DNA from: Sulfitobacter sabulilitoris
GTDB lineage: Bacteria > Pseudomonadota > Alphaproteobacteria > Rhodobacterales > Rhodobacteraceae
Direction of reading: 5' to 3'
DNA: 64,000 nt
Assembly: GCF_005887615.1 (NCBI RefSeq)
Contig: NZ_VANS01000005.1
Coordinates: 62,001-126,000, forward strand
Below, in pieces: positions 9,636-19,327 of the stretch (its first letter is position 1; each line of letters begins with the position of its first letter). Below the pieces are notes generated by a model. That model saw nothing but the letters and a program-made list of their open reading frames with translations. It was not told where the DNA came from and did not search any database. Both the position numbers and the translations under genes were made by a program.

Positions 9636-10460
9636 CTAGAGCGATGCCTTTTGCGCCAGCGTCCTGACGTCCGGGCCGCTGAAGCGCGGAACGACGCGGT
9701 AGCCCGCCTCGATGAAATTGTAGAGCGCGTAGCCCAGCAGCCCGACACCGGCGGCCCCCAGCGCCACCCGGCCCCAGACCATGCCGCGCAGCAGATCCAG
9801 CGCCTGGCCCAGCCCCCCTGCCCGCTGCGGATCACCGTCCAGCGCCGCGGCGCCCAGCGACAGGCCGATCAGCATGATCAGCACGCCATGCGCCGCCAGT
9901 CCGAAGGTCAGCGCGGGATCGATCCGTTCGGTCAGCGCCGTGCAGCGCAGGTGCGATTTGTAGTGCCCGGTCCAGCCCTTGTGAATGTAGTAGATCCCCG
10001 CCCCGCCGAGGATCAGCGCGGCCGCCGCCACCCAGACCCGTCCCAGCGGCTGCGACAACAGCCAGCGGGTCCAGCCCTGCGCGCCGTCGCCGCCGCCGCC
10101 AAAGCCAAAGGCAAGCCCCGCCACCGACACGCCGATCGCGCCGTGAAACACCCCCGTGACAACCTGCCCCGCGCGGCCAAGAAGGCCCTTCGCGTCGGTG
10201 CCGTGATCCTCGAGGTCGAGCGCCGCATCGACCACCCGCCAGATCAGGTAGGCGAACAGCCCCGCGGCGATCACCGCCAGCATGACCTGCCCCAGCGGGG
10301 CGCTGCGCAGGCGGCCAAGGCTGTCTTGCGTGCCGCCGACCTGCGCGCTGGTCAGGGCGGCGTAGATCGACAGCCCGCCGATGATGGTATATATCACGCC
10401 GCGCGCGCCGTAGCCGCCGCGCATGATCCATTTCAATCCGGTATGAGAGCCTGATGCCAT
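9636..10460 (-). CDS. DUF1206 membrane protein
   Basis: A 274-residue inner-membrane protein with six hydrophobic helices in three tandem two-helix DUF1206 units. Each unit opens with a related G-x-x-A-R/H-G stretch: GGYGARGVIYTIIGGLSIYA, FHGAIGVSVAGLAFG and AAHGVLIMLIGLSLGAAAL. The function of DUF1206 proteins is not known. It lies between an unknown gene and glyS in the leftward glycyl-tRNA synthetase block, with 91 bp to the glyS start, so it may belong to the same transcript. The start ATG at 10460 begins MASGSHTGLKWIMRGG. Confidence 0.85.
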   Translation of the reverse strand: MASGSHTGLKWIMRGGYGARGVIYTIIGGLSIYAALTSAQVGGTQDSLGRLRSAPLGQVMLAVIAAGLFAYLIWRVVDAALDLEDHGTDAKGLLGRAGQVVTGVFHGAIGVSVAGLAFGFGGGGDGAQGWTRWLLSQPLGRVWVAAAALILGGAGIYYIHKGWTGHYKSHLRCTALTERIDPALTFGLAAHGVLIMLIGLSLGAAALDGDPQRAGGLGQALDLLRGMVWGRVALGAAGVGLLGYALYNFIEAGYRVVPRFSGPDVRTLAQKASL

Positions 10461-10539
10461 CGGGCAGATCCTTGCATGTGCACCGGATCAGCGTTCGAGA
10501 CACCCAAAGGGTTCCCGATTCATTTGTCCCGTGCGCGCT

Positions 10540-11067
10540 TCAGTCGCCGGCCGAGGGGGAAGAGGGGCATTCCTCGCCCACGACCGTACCGTCATAGGCC
10601 TTTTGGCCGCAATCGTTCAGTTCGTGCCAGACATAGCCGCGCCCATCCTCGGTGATGGCCACGATCCTGTCCACGCCGTATTCGATGTTCTTGGTTCCCA
10701 CGAAGGCCAGCGCGCTGCCGTTCGCGAGCGACGCCCCGATCGCGGCGGCATCGAAACAGTCGAACCAGCCCGGCGCGTTGCGCGGGGTCACATCATCGAT
10801 GCCGACGTAGGTTTCGCTGAGCATAGCGAGGCCTTGGGGCGTGTCGAAACATGCGCGGTAGCGGATGGGAGAGCTGTCGGCGTCGATGGCGCGGACGTTA
10901 TCGGCCACGATTTGTTCCGGCAGATCGCTGACCAGCGACACAAGGCGCACTTCGGCGGCCTCGCCCGACACCTCCTCATAGAACCCGAAAAGTTGCAGGT
11001 AATAGATCGACGCACCCGCGATGGCCGCCGAGGCGAGGATGGCTGCGCCCACGATCTTGCCGTTCAT
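10540..11067 (-). CDS. Conserved unknown membrane-anchored protein (possibly DUF6446)
   Basis: A 175-residue protein with one N-terminal hydrophobic helix ([19 protein letters not shown], about 6-24) and a soluble domain that would sit in the periplasm. It contains four cysteines ([29 protein letters not shown]) that could form two disulfides. Its ATG overlaps the glyQ stop by four bases (ATGA), so it is translationally coupled to glyQ. I believe such genes follow glyQ in other Rhodobacterales and are called DUF6446, but I am not sure of that number. No catalytic motif is visible, and a role in glycine charging is not implied by its sequence. Confidence 0.75.
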   Translation of the reverse strand: MNGKIVGAAILASAAIAGASIYYLQLFGFYEEVSGEAAEVRLVSLVSDLPEQIVADNVRAIDADSSPIRYRACFDTPQGLAMLSETYVGIDDVTPRNAPGWFDCFDAAAIGASLANGSALAFVGTKNIEYGVDRIVAITEDGRGYVWHELNDCGQKAYDGTVVGEECPSSPSAGD

Positions 11068-12020
11068 GCCGTGGCCTTTTCGTCTGCCGCGTCCGGCACC
11101 CAGCCGCCCGCGCGCGTCTGCACGAAGGCATCGGCGCACATCTTGGCCAGCGTGCGCACGCGCCCGATATAAGCCTGCCGCTCGGTCACCGAAATCACGC
11201 CGCGCGCATCCAGCAGGTTGAAGATATGGCTGGCCTTGATGCACTGGTCATACGCCGGATGCGCCATCACGATGCGCTTGCCGGTCTTGGGGTCGTCATG
11301 GGCCTGACCCAGTATGCTTTTGCACTCCTGCTCGGCTTCGACAAAGTGGCGCAGCAACACCTCGGTATTGGCGACGTCGAAATTCCAGCGGGCGTATTCC
11401 TCCTCGGTCTGGCGGAACACGTCGCCATAGCTGAGCGGGATAGACGCGCCGGGATCGTTGAAGGGCATGTCCATCACGTGATCGACGCCCAGGATATACA
11501 TTGCCAGCCGCTCCAGCCCATAGGTCAGCTCGCCCGAGACCGGGTGGCAGTCATAGCCGCCGACCTGCTGGAAATAGGTGAACTGGCTGACTTCCATGCC
11601 GTCGCACCAGACCTCCCATCCTAGGCCCCACGCGCCCAGCGTCGGGCTTTCCCAGTCGTCTTCGACAAAACGGATGTCGTGCAGATCCATGTCCACGCCG
11701 ATGGCTTCGAGCGAGCCCAGATAGAGCGCCTGCAGGTCTGGCGGGCTGGGTTTGATCAGAACCTGATACTGGTAATAGTGCTGCAGGCGGTTGGGGTTCT
11801 CGCCATAGCGGCCATCGGTGGGCCGGCGCGAGGGCTGCACATAGGCCGCGGCCCAGGGCTGCGTACCAAGGCTGCGCAGGGTGGTGGCGGGGTGAAAGGT
11901 GCCCGCGCCCACCTCCATGTCGTAGGGTTGCAGGATCGCGCAGCCCTTTTGCGCCCAATAGGCCTGCAGCCTGAGGATGATTTCCTGAAACGATCGGGGG
12001 GTCGTGGATACGTCTGACAT
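11064..12020 (-). CDS. glyQ: Glycyl-tRNA synthetase alpha subunit
   Basis: The catalytic class II subunit of the alpha2beta2 glycyl-tRNA synthetase; it activates glycine and pairs with GlyS encoded downstream. Signature stretches include [61 protein letters not shown]-type [14 protein letters not shown] and [19 protein letters not shown]. Length is 318 residues, normal for bacteria. The start [13 protein letters not shown] (12020) is chosen because AAAGGCGG stands just upstream and family members begin close to the FQEIIL motif. A sigma-70-like promoter lies 30-58 bp upstream of the start. Confidence 0.97.
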   Translation of the reverse strand: MSDVSTTPRSFQEIILRLQAYWAQKGCAILQPYDMEVGAGTFHPATTLRSLGTQPWAAAYVQPSRRPTDGRYGENPNRLQHYYQYQVLIKPSPPDLQALYLGSLEAIGVDMDLHDIRFVEDDWESPTLGAWGLGWEVWCDGMEVSQFTYFQQVGGYDCHPVSGELTYGLERLAMYILGVDHVMDMPFNDPGASIPLSYGDVFRQTEEEYARWNFDVANTEVLLRHFVEAEQECKSILGQAHDDPKTGKRIVMAHPAYDQCIKASHIFNLLDARGVISVTERQAYIGRVRTLAKMCADAFVQTRAGGWVPDAADEKATA

Positions 12021-12049
12021 GAAGGCCGCCTTTGGATCTGCGCGCGCCA

Positions 12050-12078
12050 TTCCTATGCGGCGCGGCGGATGCGGTCAA
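12050..12078 (-). promoter_or_regulatory. Probable sigma-70-type promoter of glyQ
   Basis: On the minus strand TTGACC (12073-12078) and TAGGAA (12050-12055) are separated by 17 bp, a good fit to housekeeping -35 and -10 elements. The -10 ends 30 bp before the chosen glyQ ATG. Read by eye only. Confidence 0.5.
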
Positions 12079-12181
12079 TTGCGCGGATCCGCATTATTTG
12101 ACGCATGCCGATATGGTCATTGGCGCGTTTTCCTGCTTATTCTGTCGCGAAATTCGACAATCGGAAACATGGGGCAGAATA

Positions 12182-13981
12182 ATGCGGATAATTGCGGCGG
12201 CCTTGGTGCTGTTGGTGGGGCTGTCACAGGCCCTTTGGGCGCAGTCGCGCGACGATGTGGTCTGGGTCCAGGTGGAAGCACAGCCAAGCCTGAGCGAAGC
12301 GACCGCCCGCGCCCGCGCCTATGCCGCCGAGTTGCAGGACGTGAACGGATTTTCGCTGGGCACCGGATGGTATGGCATCGCCCTCGGCCCCTACACGCGC
12401 AGCGACGCCGAACAGGTCTTGCGCGTCTATCGGCGCGAAGGCGTGATCCCCTCCGACAGCTATATCGCCTTCAGCTCCTCCTACAGGCAGCAATTCTGGC
12501 CCGTGGGCGCCAACCTGCTGGACCGCGGTGTGCTGCAGGCACCGGCAGCCCCCCCTGAGACCGCACCGGAGGCAATCCCGGAGGCGACCGCCGAAGCCGC
12601 CCCCCAAGCGCCCGGCGACAGCCCGGCGGCGGCGGAACCCACGCTGACCGTCACCCCGGCGGACGAGACCCCCCGCGAAGCCCAGCAAAGCGAGCGCCTG
12701 CTGACACGTGCCGACCGCGAATCGTTGCAGATCGCGCTGCAATGGGCCGGGTTCTATGACGCGGCCATCGACGGTGCGTTCGGGCGCGGCACCCGCAATT
12801 CGATGGCGGCCTGGCAGGAGGCGAACGGCTATGACGTGACCGGAATCCTGACCACGGTGCAGCGCGCGGCGCTTTTGAAGCAGTATAACGCCGTACTCGA
12901 CGGTCTGGGCCTGCAACTGGTGCGCGACGAGGCGGTCGGGATCGAAATGAAGCTGCCCACCGAGGTGGTCGCCTTTGACAGGTACGAACCGCCCTTTGCC
13001 CATTACACGGCCATCGGCGATATCGACGCCAAGGTGCTGCTGATCAGTCAGGCGGGTGACCGCGATACGCTGTTTGGCCTGTACGACATCATGCAGACAT
13101 TGGAAATCGTACCCCTGAACGGCCCGCGCGAGCGGTCCAACGACAGCTTCGTGCTGATCGGAGAGGATGCGATGACCGTCAGTGAAACCCGGGTCCGGCT
13201 GCTGAACGGGCGGATCAAGGGCTTTACGCTGGTCTGGCCCGCAGGCGACGAGGATCGCCGCCGCCGGCTGATCGCGGAGATGGACAAGAGCCTCGTTCGC
13301 CTAGGCACCGTGCTGGACCCCGCGGCCGGGGCGAACGATCAGCAATCCATCGACCTGCTGGCGGGGCTGGATATTCGCAAGCCCAGGATGACGCGATCAG
13401 GCTTCTACGTCGATGCCGGGGGCACCGTCGCCACCTCGGCGGATGTGGTCGAGGGCTGCGGCCGCATCACGCTCGATGACGACCACGAAGCCCGCGTGCT
13501 GACCCAGGATGCCGCGCGCGGCCTTGCGCTGCTGCGCCCCGCCACGGCACTGGCCCCAGCCGGTGTCGCCGCCTTCAGCACCCAGACGCCGCGCCTGCAG
13601 TCCGAGGTCGCCGTATCGGGATATTCCTACGGCGGCGTGCTCAGCGCGCCATCGGTGACCTTTGGCACCTTGGCCGATCTGCGCGGACTGCAGGGCGAGG
13701 CGGGCCTGAACCGGCTTGCGTTGACCGCCCTGCCGGGTGACGCGGGAGGACCGGTGTTCGATGCCGGCGGCGGGGTTCTGGGCATGTTGCTCCCCCGCCC
13801 CGAGGGCGACCGGGCCCTGCCCGAGAACGTGAGCTTTGCGCTGGACCGCACGGCGATCGGCACGCTCATGGCCGAAACGGGGCTGAGCGCCACCAACACC
13901 GACAGCACGGCGGCCATCGCGCCGCAGGATCTGACCGACCGCGCGGTCGACATGACCGTTCTGGTCAGCTGCTGGGACTGA
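12182..13981 (+). CDS. Exported SPOR/PG-binding-like, trypsin-fold protein lacking the catalytic triad
   Basis: A 599-residue secreted protein. A signal peptide (IIAAALVLLVGLSQALWAQ, 3-21) is followed by a SPOR-like region (about 25-105, WVQVEAQPSLSEATARA...GLGPYTR-like), an Ala/Pro/Glu linker, a peptidoglycan-binding_1-type domain (about 178-240, LQIALQWAGFYDAAIDGAFG), a middle domain, and a C-terminal trypsin fold (about 400-575). In that fold the usual TNxHV reads TSADVV (Asp421 for His), the usual DLALL reads GLALL (Gly447 for Asp), and GNSGGP reads GDAGGP (Ala521 for Ser), so it cannot be an ordinary serine protease. A periplasmic binding or scaffold role is inferred. It is divergent from glyQ. 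Confidence 0.85.
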   Translation: MRIIAAALVLLVGLSQALWAQSRDDVVWVQVEAQPSLSEATARARAYAAELQDVNGFSLGTGWYGIALGPYTRSDAEQVLRVYRREGVIPSDSYIAFSSSYRQQFWPVGANLLDRGVLQAPAAPPETAPEAIPEATAEAAPQAPGDSPAAAEPTLTVTPADETPREAQQSERLLTRADRESLQIALQWAGFYDAAIDGAFGRGTRNSMAAWQEANGYDVTGILTTVQRAALLKQYNAVLDGLGLQLVRDEAVGIEMKLPTEVVAFDRYEPPFAHYTAIGDIDAKVLLISQAGDRDTLFGLYDIMQTLEIVPLNGPRERSNDSFVLIGEDAMTVSETRVRLLNGRIKGFTLVWPAGDEDRRRRLIAEMDKSLVRLGTVLDPAAGANDQQSIDLLAGLDIRKPRMTRSGFYVDAGGTVATSADVVEGCGRITLDDDHEARVLTQDAARGLALLRPATALAPAGVAAFSTQTPRLQSEVAVSGYSYGGVLSAPSVTFGTLADLRGLQGEAGLNRLALTALPGDAGGPVFDAGGGVLGMLLPRPEGDRALPENVSFALDRTAIGTLMAETGLSATNTDSTAAIAPQDLTDRAVDMTVLVSCWD

Positions 13982-14151
13982 CGCACCAAGGCATGCATGC
14001 GACAGGGTCTTGCCGGTTAGAGTAAAATCCGCACCACGTGGCGCCCGGGCGACCGGGCCCGCTTAACTTTCTGGACACCCACGCGCCGCTAGGATCGGGC
14101 GGCGCGTGGGGGCGCACCCGGCCTGCCGGGTCCATTCAGGGGTTGAACGAC

Positions 14152-14439
14152 ATGATGACACGTATCGCGGCAATGGCCGCCCTTGCCGTGGCGCTGGCCT
14201 TGCCCGCCCGCGCCGATATCTACGACCACCTGGGCCGCACCGCCCAGATGCGTCATGGCACGTCCAAGATGTTGCCACCGCCGGGGTATGACCGGCAACG
14301 CTGGCGCGCGCCCAACAAATGCGACTATTCGCGTGCGGGCCGTCCGGGCGAAACGGTGTGGTATCTGATCATCAACACATCGCACCGCGGCTGCCCCGCG
14401 CGACTGGTCGAACGGGCATTCACCGACTACAACTGGTGA
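14152..14439 (+). CDS. Small secreted protein, unknown function (95 aa)
   Basis: A signal peptide (TRIAAMAALAVALALPARA, about 3-21) is followed by a short mature domain of about 74 residues with two cysteines (NKCDYS and HRGCPAR) that could pair, and an aromatic C-terminus ending DYNW. AGGGG lies upstream of the tandem ATG pair at 14152/14155. It follows the triad-less trypsin-fold gene by 170 bp. I do not recognise the family. It is followed by a 43-bp dispersed repeat and a convergent TPP-enzyme gene. Confidence 0.65.
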   Translation: MMTRIAAMAALAVALALPARADIYDHLGRTAQMRHGTSKMLPPPGYDRQRWRAPNKCDYSRAGRPGETVWYLIINTSHRGCPARLVERAFTDYNW

Positions 14440-14478
14440 CGCCACCGCCATCCCGGGCCCGCCAGGCGCCGACGACCC

Positions 14479-14521
14479 GGAATTTTCGAAAATTCCGGAC
14501 CGTTTTCCTGGCAGGAAAATG
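14479..14521 (+). repeat. 43-bp dispersed intergenic repeat, copy A
   Basis: An 18-bp perfect palindrome (GGAATTTTCGAAAATTCC, 14479-14496) is followed by a second small stem, TTTTCCT-GGC-AGGAAAA (14503-14519). The same 43-bp element occurs at 55735-55777 with 35 of 43 positions identical and no gaps. Both copies lie in the plus orientation just after a plus-strand gene. It may act in transcript 3'-end formation or be a mobile palindromic unit. Confidence 0.75.
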
Positions 14522-14527
14522 CGCCCT

Positions 14528-16114
14528 TCAGGCGGTAAGGCCGGGTGTCAGGTAAATCAGCGTCGGCCCATCCGCATCAAAGGCCGCGCGCACATCGGTC
14601 TGCATCTGCGACAATGTCTGCGGGGCACGTGCGCGCGCGCCAAAGGCCTGTGCCAGCTTGCAAAAGTCAGGATTGCGCGCGACGACCGCGTTGGGCGCAA
14701 TCTGGCTGCGCACCATGCTGTCCTCGATCTCGCCCAGCTTGCCGTTGTCCCACAGGATGATCGGAAGGCTCAGACCCAGCTCCACCGCGACGCCAAGCTC
14801 CTGCATGGTGTAGTGAAAGCCGTAATCCCCGATGATCGCCATCGTGGGCAGGCCCCGCCGCGCCACGGCGCCGCCGATGGCCGCCGGCATCGCATAGCCC
14901 AGCGTGCCGAAACCGTAGGGGTGATGCCAATGGCCGGGGCGGTCCATCGGCCAGACTTCCTTGGCGACATAGGCGAATTGGGTCATGTCGGAATAGATCA
15001 TCGTGTCGTCGGCGACCGCCGCGCGCAGGGCGTCGCAGACCGCCACGATGCCGGGGCGTTCGGCATCGGTTTCGGCCCGCCAGCGCGCGCGCGCGTCCGC
15101 CACCTCGCCGGTGCTCCAGCCGCCCGATGCCTCCTGGTGTTCCAGCCGGTCCAGCAAGCCGCGCATGAACAGCCCCCCGTCGCAGTGCAGGTTGAGCGTC
15201 CGCGGCCCCGTGCCGCCGAATTGCGCGGGGTCGATATCGACACGGATCATGGCGCCCGCGTGACCCAGATCCTTGCGCCAGATGTCCACCTCGGCCAGTT
15301 CGGAGCCGATCACGACCACCAGATCGGCGGTGCCGATGACCTCTGCACTGCCGGGTCGCGCCAGCGTTGCGCCGAAGTGCAGCGGATCGTCCGGCCCGAC
15401 GATCCCGCGCCCGGCATAGGTCGTGAAACTGGCGGCGCCCAGCGCCCGCAAGACCATGCGCGTCACGCTGGGCGCGATCCGCGCGCCACCGCCCAGAACG
15501 AACAGGACACGCTCCGCCGCAAGGATCGCGTCCAGCGCCTGCGTCATCTGTGGCGCATCGGTGTTGACATAGCCGGTGGGCGCAGGCGCGGGCGGTGCCG
15601 GGTCCTGCAAGGCGGCGATGGGCACCTGGATATGCTTGGGGCGCGGGCGCTGCGCGGTGAATTCCACCAACGCGCGGTCGATCAAGGCATAGGCCGCCTC
15701 GGCGGTGCGCGCGTCCTCAGACCAGTCGCAGACCGTCTCGGCCGCCGCGCGCTGGTCCTTCATCTGGTGCAACTGGCCGCGCCGTGCCGCCGTCTCGTCC
15801 AGGCAAGACGACAGCACCAGCAACGGCACCGAATCCGAATAGGCCTGCCCCATCGGCGTCATGATGTTGCACAGCCCCGGCCCGGTGATCACATAGGCCA
15901 CGCCCGGCTTGCCGGTCGCGCGGGCATAGCCGTCGGCCATGAAACCCGCGCCCTGTTCGTGCCGGGCCAGGACATGCATCAATCCCGCCTCTTCGATGCC
16001 ACGGTACATTTCCTGATTGTGCACACCCGGAATGCCAAAGATCACATCGACGCTGCGATCCTTCAGCATGTGGGAAATCTGCGCGCCAAGCGGACGGATG
16101 GGATCGGTCATCAT
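14528..16114 (-). CDS. TPP-dependent 2-oxoacid decarboxylase, acetolactate synthase/AruI-like
   Basis: A 528-residue thiamine diphosphate enzyme with the three POX/ALS domains: N-terminal pyrimidine-binding (FGIPGVHNQEMYRG, ARHEQGAGFMADGYAR with the activating Glu), central domain, and C-terminal diphosphate-binding (GFGTLGYAMPAAIGGAV, then GDYGF...ILWDN). The metal-binding signature is GDYG rather than the common GDG. It is single-subunit in context; no ilvN neighbours it. It most resembles AruI, 5-guanidino-2-oxopentanoate decarboxylase of arginine transaminase breakdown, but that specificity is inferred. Its ATG overlaps the trkH stop by four bases. The gene ends seven bases from the dispersed repeat. 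Confidence 0.82.
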   Translation of the reverse strand: MMTDPIRPLGAQISHMLKDRSVDVIFGIPGVHNQEMYRGIEEAGLMHVLARHEQGAGFMADGYARATGKPGVAYVITGPGLCNIMTPMGQAYSDSVPLLVLSSCLDETAARRGQLHQMKDQRAAAETVCDWSEDARTAEAAYALIDRALVEFTAQRPRPKHIQVPIAALQDPAPPAPAPTGYVNTDAPQMTQALDAILAAERVLFVLGGGARIAPSVTRMVLRALGAASFTTYAGRGIVGPDDPLHFGATLARPGSAEVIGTADLVVVIGSELAEVDIWRKDLGHAGAMIRVDIDPAQFGGTGPRTLNLHCDGGLFMRGLLDRLEHQEASGGWSTGEVADARARWRAETDAERPGIVAVCDALRAAVADDTMIYSDMTQFAYVAKEVWPMDRPGHWHHPYGFGTLGYAMPAAIGGAVARRGLPTMAIIGDYGFHYTMQELGVAVELGLSLPIILWDNGKLGEIEDSMVRSQIAPNAVVARNPDFCKLAQAFGARARAPQTLSQMQTDVRAAFDADGPTLIYLTPGLTA

Positions 16115-17559
16115 GCTCTCCAGAAGGGAACGGTAAAGATGACGAAAACCGCCAGAAGTTCAAGCCGTCCGATCAACATCGCGAGGGACAAGATCCATTT
16201 CGCCGTGTCGTTGAGGCCCTGGAAATTGCCCGCGGGTCCGATCTGCTCGCCCAGGCCGGGGCCGACGTTGGCCAGCGCGGTCGCGGCACCCGACAGCGAG
16301 GTCACGAAATCCAGCCCGGTCAGCGACAACGCCACCGCGAAAAGCCCCAGCGTCACGATGAAGAACATGAAGAACGACATCACCGAACTCAGCACATCCT
16401 CGGTCACCGGGCGGCGGTCATAGCGCAGCACGAAGACACCGTTGGGCGACCGGATCTTGCGCACCTGAAGCCGGATCGCGGCGAAGAGGAGCTGATAGCG
16501 GAACACCTTGATCGAACATGTGGTCGACCCCGCGCAGCCCCCGATCAACCCTATGAAAAAGAACACCGAAATCAGGAACGGCCCCCATTTCATGTAATCC
16601 GCGCTGGCATAGCCGGTGCCGGTGACGATCGACGTGACGTTGAACAGTGCTTCGCGCAGGGATCGTTCCCAATGATGCGGCACCACATTGACCAGCACCA
16701 GCGTCACGACCAGCACGACGATTGCGATCGTGCCCAGAAACGCGCGCACCTGCGTGTCGCGCAGCAAGGGCCGCGCGTCGCCGTTCAGGATCTGCACATA
16801 TCGCACGAAGGGCAGCGCCGCGAGCAGCATGAACACGGCGGCCACATATTCAAGTCGTCCCGAAAACGTCCCAAAGGACGCATCGTAGTTGGAAAATCCA
16901 CCGGTCGATACCGTGGTGAGCGCATGCACGGTGGCGTCGAAGGCGCTCATCCCCAGGGCGATGTAGGACAGGATGCACGCCATCGTGAGCGTGATGTAGA
17001 TGCTGGAAATCTGGCTGGCGATCTGGCCCGCGCGGGGCAGGATCTTGCCCATCGTGTCAAACGATTCCGTGCGGAAAATCTGCATGCCGCCGACCCGCAG
17101 TTCGGGCAGGAACACCATCGCCACCACGATGATGCCGATGCCGCCCAGCCATTGCAGGATCCCGCGCCAGAGCAGCAAGCCGCGCGGCAGGTCGTCCAGC
17201 CCCGTCAACACGGTCGAACCGGTCGTGGTCAGCCCCGACATCGCCTCGAACACCGCATCGACCAGCCGCGCCTCGGTCGCGCCCAGCATGAAGGGGATCG
17301 CGCCGAACAGCGGCAGGGTGAACCACACCCCGGTGGTCAGCAGAAAGGTTTGCTGGATCGACAGGCCTTCGCGCACGCCGTTGGCACAGGCCAGCGCGAT
17401 CAGCCCGCCCGCCAGGATCGTGATCAGCGCGCTTTCGGCGAAAACCGGCCAGTGGCCAAGGCCCTGCGACAGATCGACAAGCAACGGCGCCAGCATGGCA
17501 AGACCGACAACGGCCACCAGCAATCCGATCACGTATCCAACAGGGCGCAGGTCAAACAT
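16111..17559 (-). CDS. trkH: TrkH-family potassium uptake protein
   Basis: The membrane subunit of Trk K+ uptake, a four-fold pseudo-symmetric channel-like protein. The 482 residues carry many hydrophobic helices and the selectivity-filter-like loops: FEAMSGLTTTGSTVL, ALTTVSTGGFSNYDASFG, FNVTSIVTGTGYASADY and GAATALANVGPGLGEQIGP, each with the expected central Gly. The start is set at MFDLRPVGYVIG (17559). The stop overlaps the downstream TPP-enzyme start (ATGA), which ties an ion transporter to a decarboxylase. No trkA is visible in the window. Confidence 0.95.
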   Translation of the reverse strand: MFDLRPVGYVIGLLVAVVGLAMLAPLLVDLSQGLGHWPVFAESALITILAGGLIALACANGVREGLSIQQTFLLTTGVWFTLPLFGAIPFMLGATEARLVDAVFEAMSGLTTTGSTVLTGLDDLPRGLLLWRGILQWLGGIGIIVVAMVFLPELRVGGMQIFRTESFDTMGKILPRAGQIASQISSIYITLTMACILSYIALGMSAFDATVHALTTVSTGGFSNYDASFGTFSGRLEYVAAVFMLLAALPFVRYVQILNGDARPLLRDTQVRAFLGTIAIVVLVVTLVLVNVVPHHWERSLREALFNVTSIVTGTGYASADYMKWGPFLISVFFFIGLIGGCAGSTTCSIKVFRYQLLFAAIRLQVRKIRSPNGVFVLRYDRRPVTEDVLSSVMSFFMFFIVTLGLFAVALSLTGLDFVTSLSGAATALANVGPGLGEQIGPAGNFQGLNDTAKWILSLAMLIGRLELLAVFVIFTVPFWRA

Positions 17560-17641
17560 CGCGCCAGCGTTGGCGTCCCCGCGCGCCGGTGTCAAGCCGG
17601 TGATCCGGCGCGCGGGGCGGTGGGTTCAGACCGGGATCGGA

Positions 17642-17881
17642 TCAGATGTAGTAGAGATCGCGGAACACATGCTGCACGATGTCTTCGCGCTTGATCTTCA
17701 TCGCGGCCAGTTCCGCGTCGGTCTTGGCTTTCAGCGCCTCGACCTGTTGCAGGCGGGCATAACCCGCACTGTGGGTCATCATGGCATTGCCGAAATTGGT
17801 CATCGCATCGCCAAGGCGCGCGATCAGGGTCTGTGCGGCATGCGCCACGTCAAGTTGCAGGGCGGTATGTTGGTAAGCCAT
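17642..17881 (-). CDS. Small DUF1127-like protein (79 aa)
   Basis: The C-terminal half, QVEALKAKTDAELAAMKIKR then EDIV, resembles the DUF1127 core (a short helix pair with L-x-x-x-x-D-x-E-L-x-x-x-G/K-I-x-R-x-D-I). Some DUF1127 proteins bind RNA or take part in phosphate or stress responses; that is not shown here. The N-terminal half (HTALQLDVAHAAQTLIARLG) is amphipathic. AGGTG stands five bases before the ATG at 17881. It is transcribed alone between trkH and folE2, all on the minus strand. Confidence 0.65.
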   Translation of the reverse strand: MAYQHTALQLDVAHAAQTLIARLGDAMTNFGNAMMTHSAGYARLQQVEALKAKTDAELAAMKIKREDIVQHVFRDLYYI

Positions 17882-18019
17882 CGGGGCACCTATTCATTTC
17901 AACTCAGGGTCTCCTCACCCGCGCTTGATATAGGAGAGGGCTGCCAGGGCTTGAACGGCCATTTTTGCATAGCTGCTGGTCGCTGCATGCAGCGTCACGA
18001 TCGCGTGTCCGGACATGCA

Positions 18020-18045
18020 AAAGGCGCATCCGAAGATGCGCCTTT
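18020..18045 (-). terminator. Rho-independent terminator of folE2
   Basis: AAAGGCGCATC (18020-18030) and GATGCGCCTTT (18035-18045) form a perfect 11-bp stem with a CGAA loop (TTCG on the minus strand). The minus-strand reading ends in a TTTT run. It begins 28 bp past the folE2 stop. Confidence 0.9.
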
Positions 18046-18073
18046 CATGCCGATCGCAGCGGTGCAAACACCG

Positions 18074-19177
<1,104 letters not shown>

Positions 19178-19265
19178 ATCGCTATGTCCCTGTGACTGCA
19201 GCTACGCCGTATTTATCTAGGGCGCGGGATCGACAATTGCCAATCTCACTCACGAATACGTCACA

Positions 19266-19306
19266 AAATTGCGTCCGGATCAGTCTTTTCGGACATTCCG
19301 GACGCA
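19266..19306 (-). terminator. Terminator of metZ
   Basis: TGCGTCCGGA (19270-19279) and TCCGGACGCA (19297-19306) form a perfect 10-bp inverted repeat with a 17-nt loop, and the minus-strand reading continues ATTTTG. It starts 21 bp past the metZ stop codon. Confidence 0.75.
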
Positions 19307-19327
19307 GTCCGCGTCATCGGATCGGCG

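Noticed and set aside
9636-10460. DUF1206 gene as part of glycyl-tRNA synthetase function
   Set aside because: Only position links them; the protein is an integral membrane protein with no RNA or aminoacylation motif.
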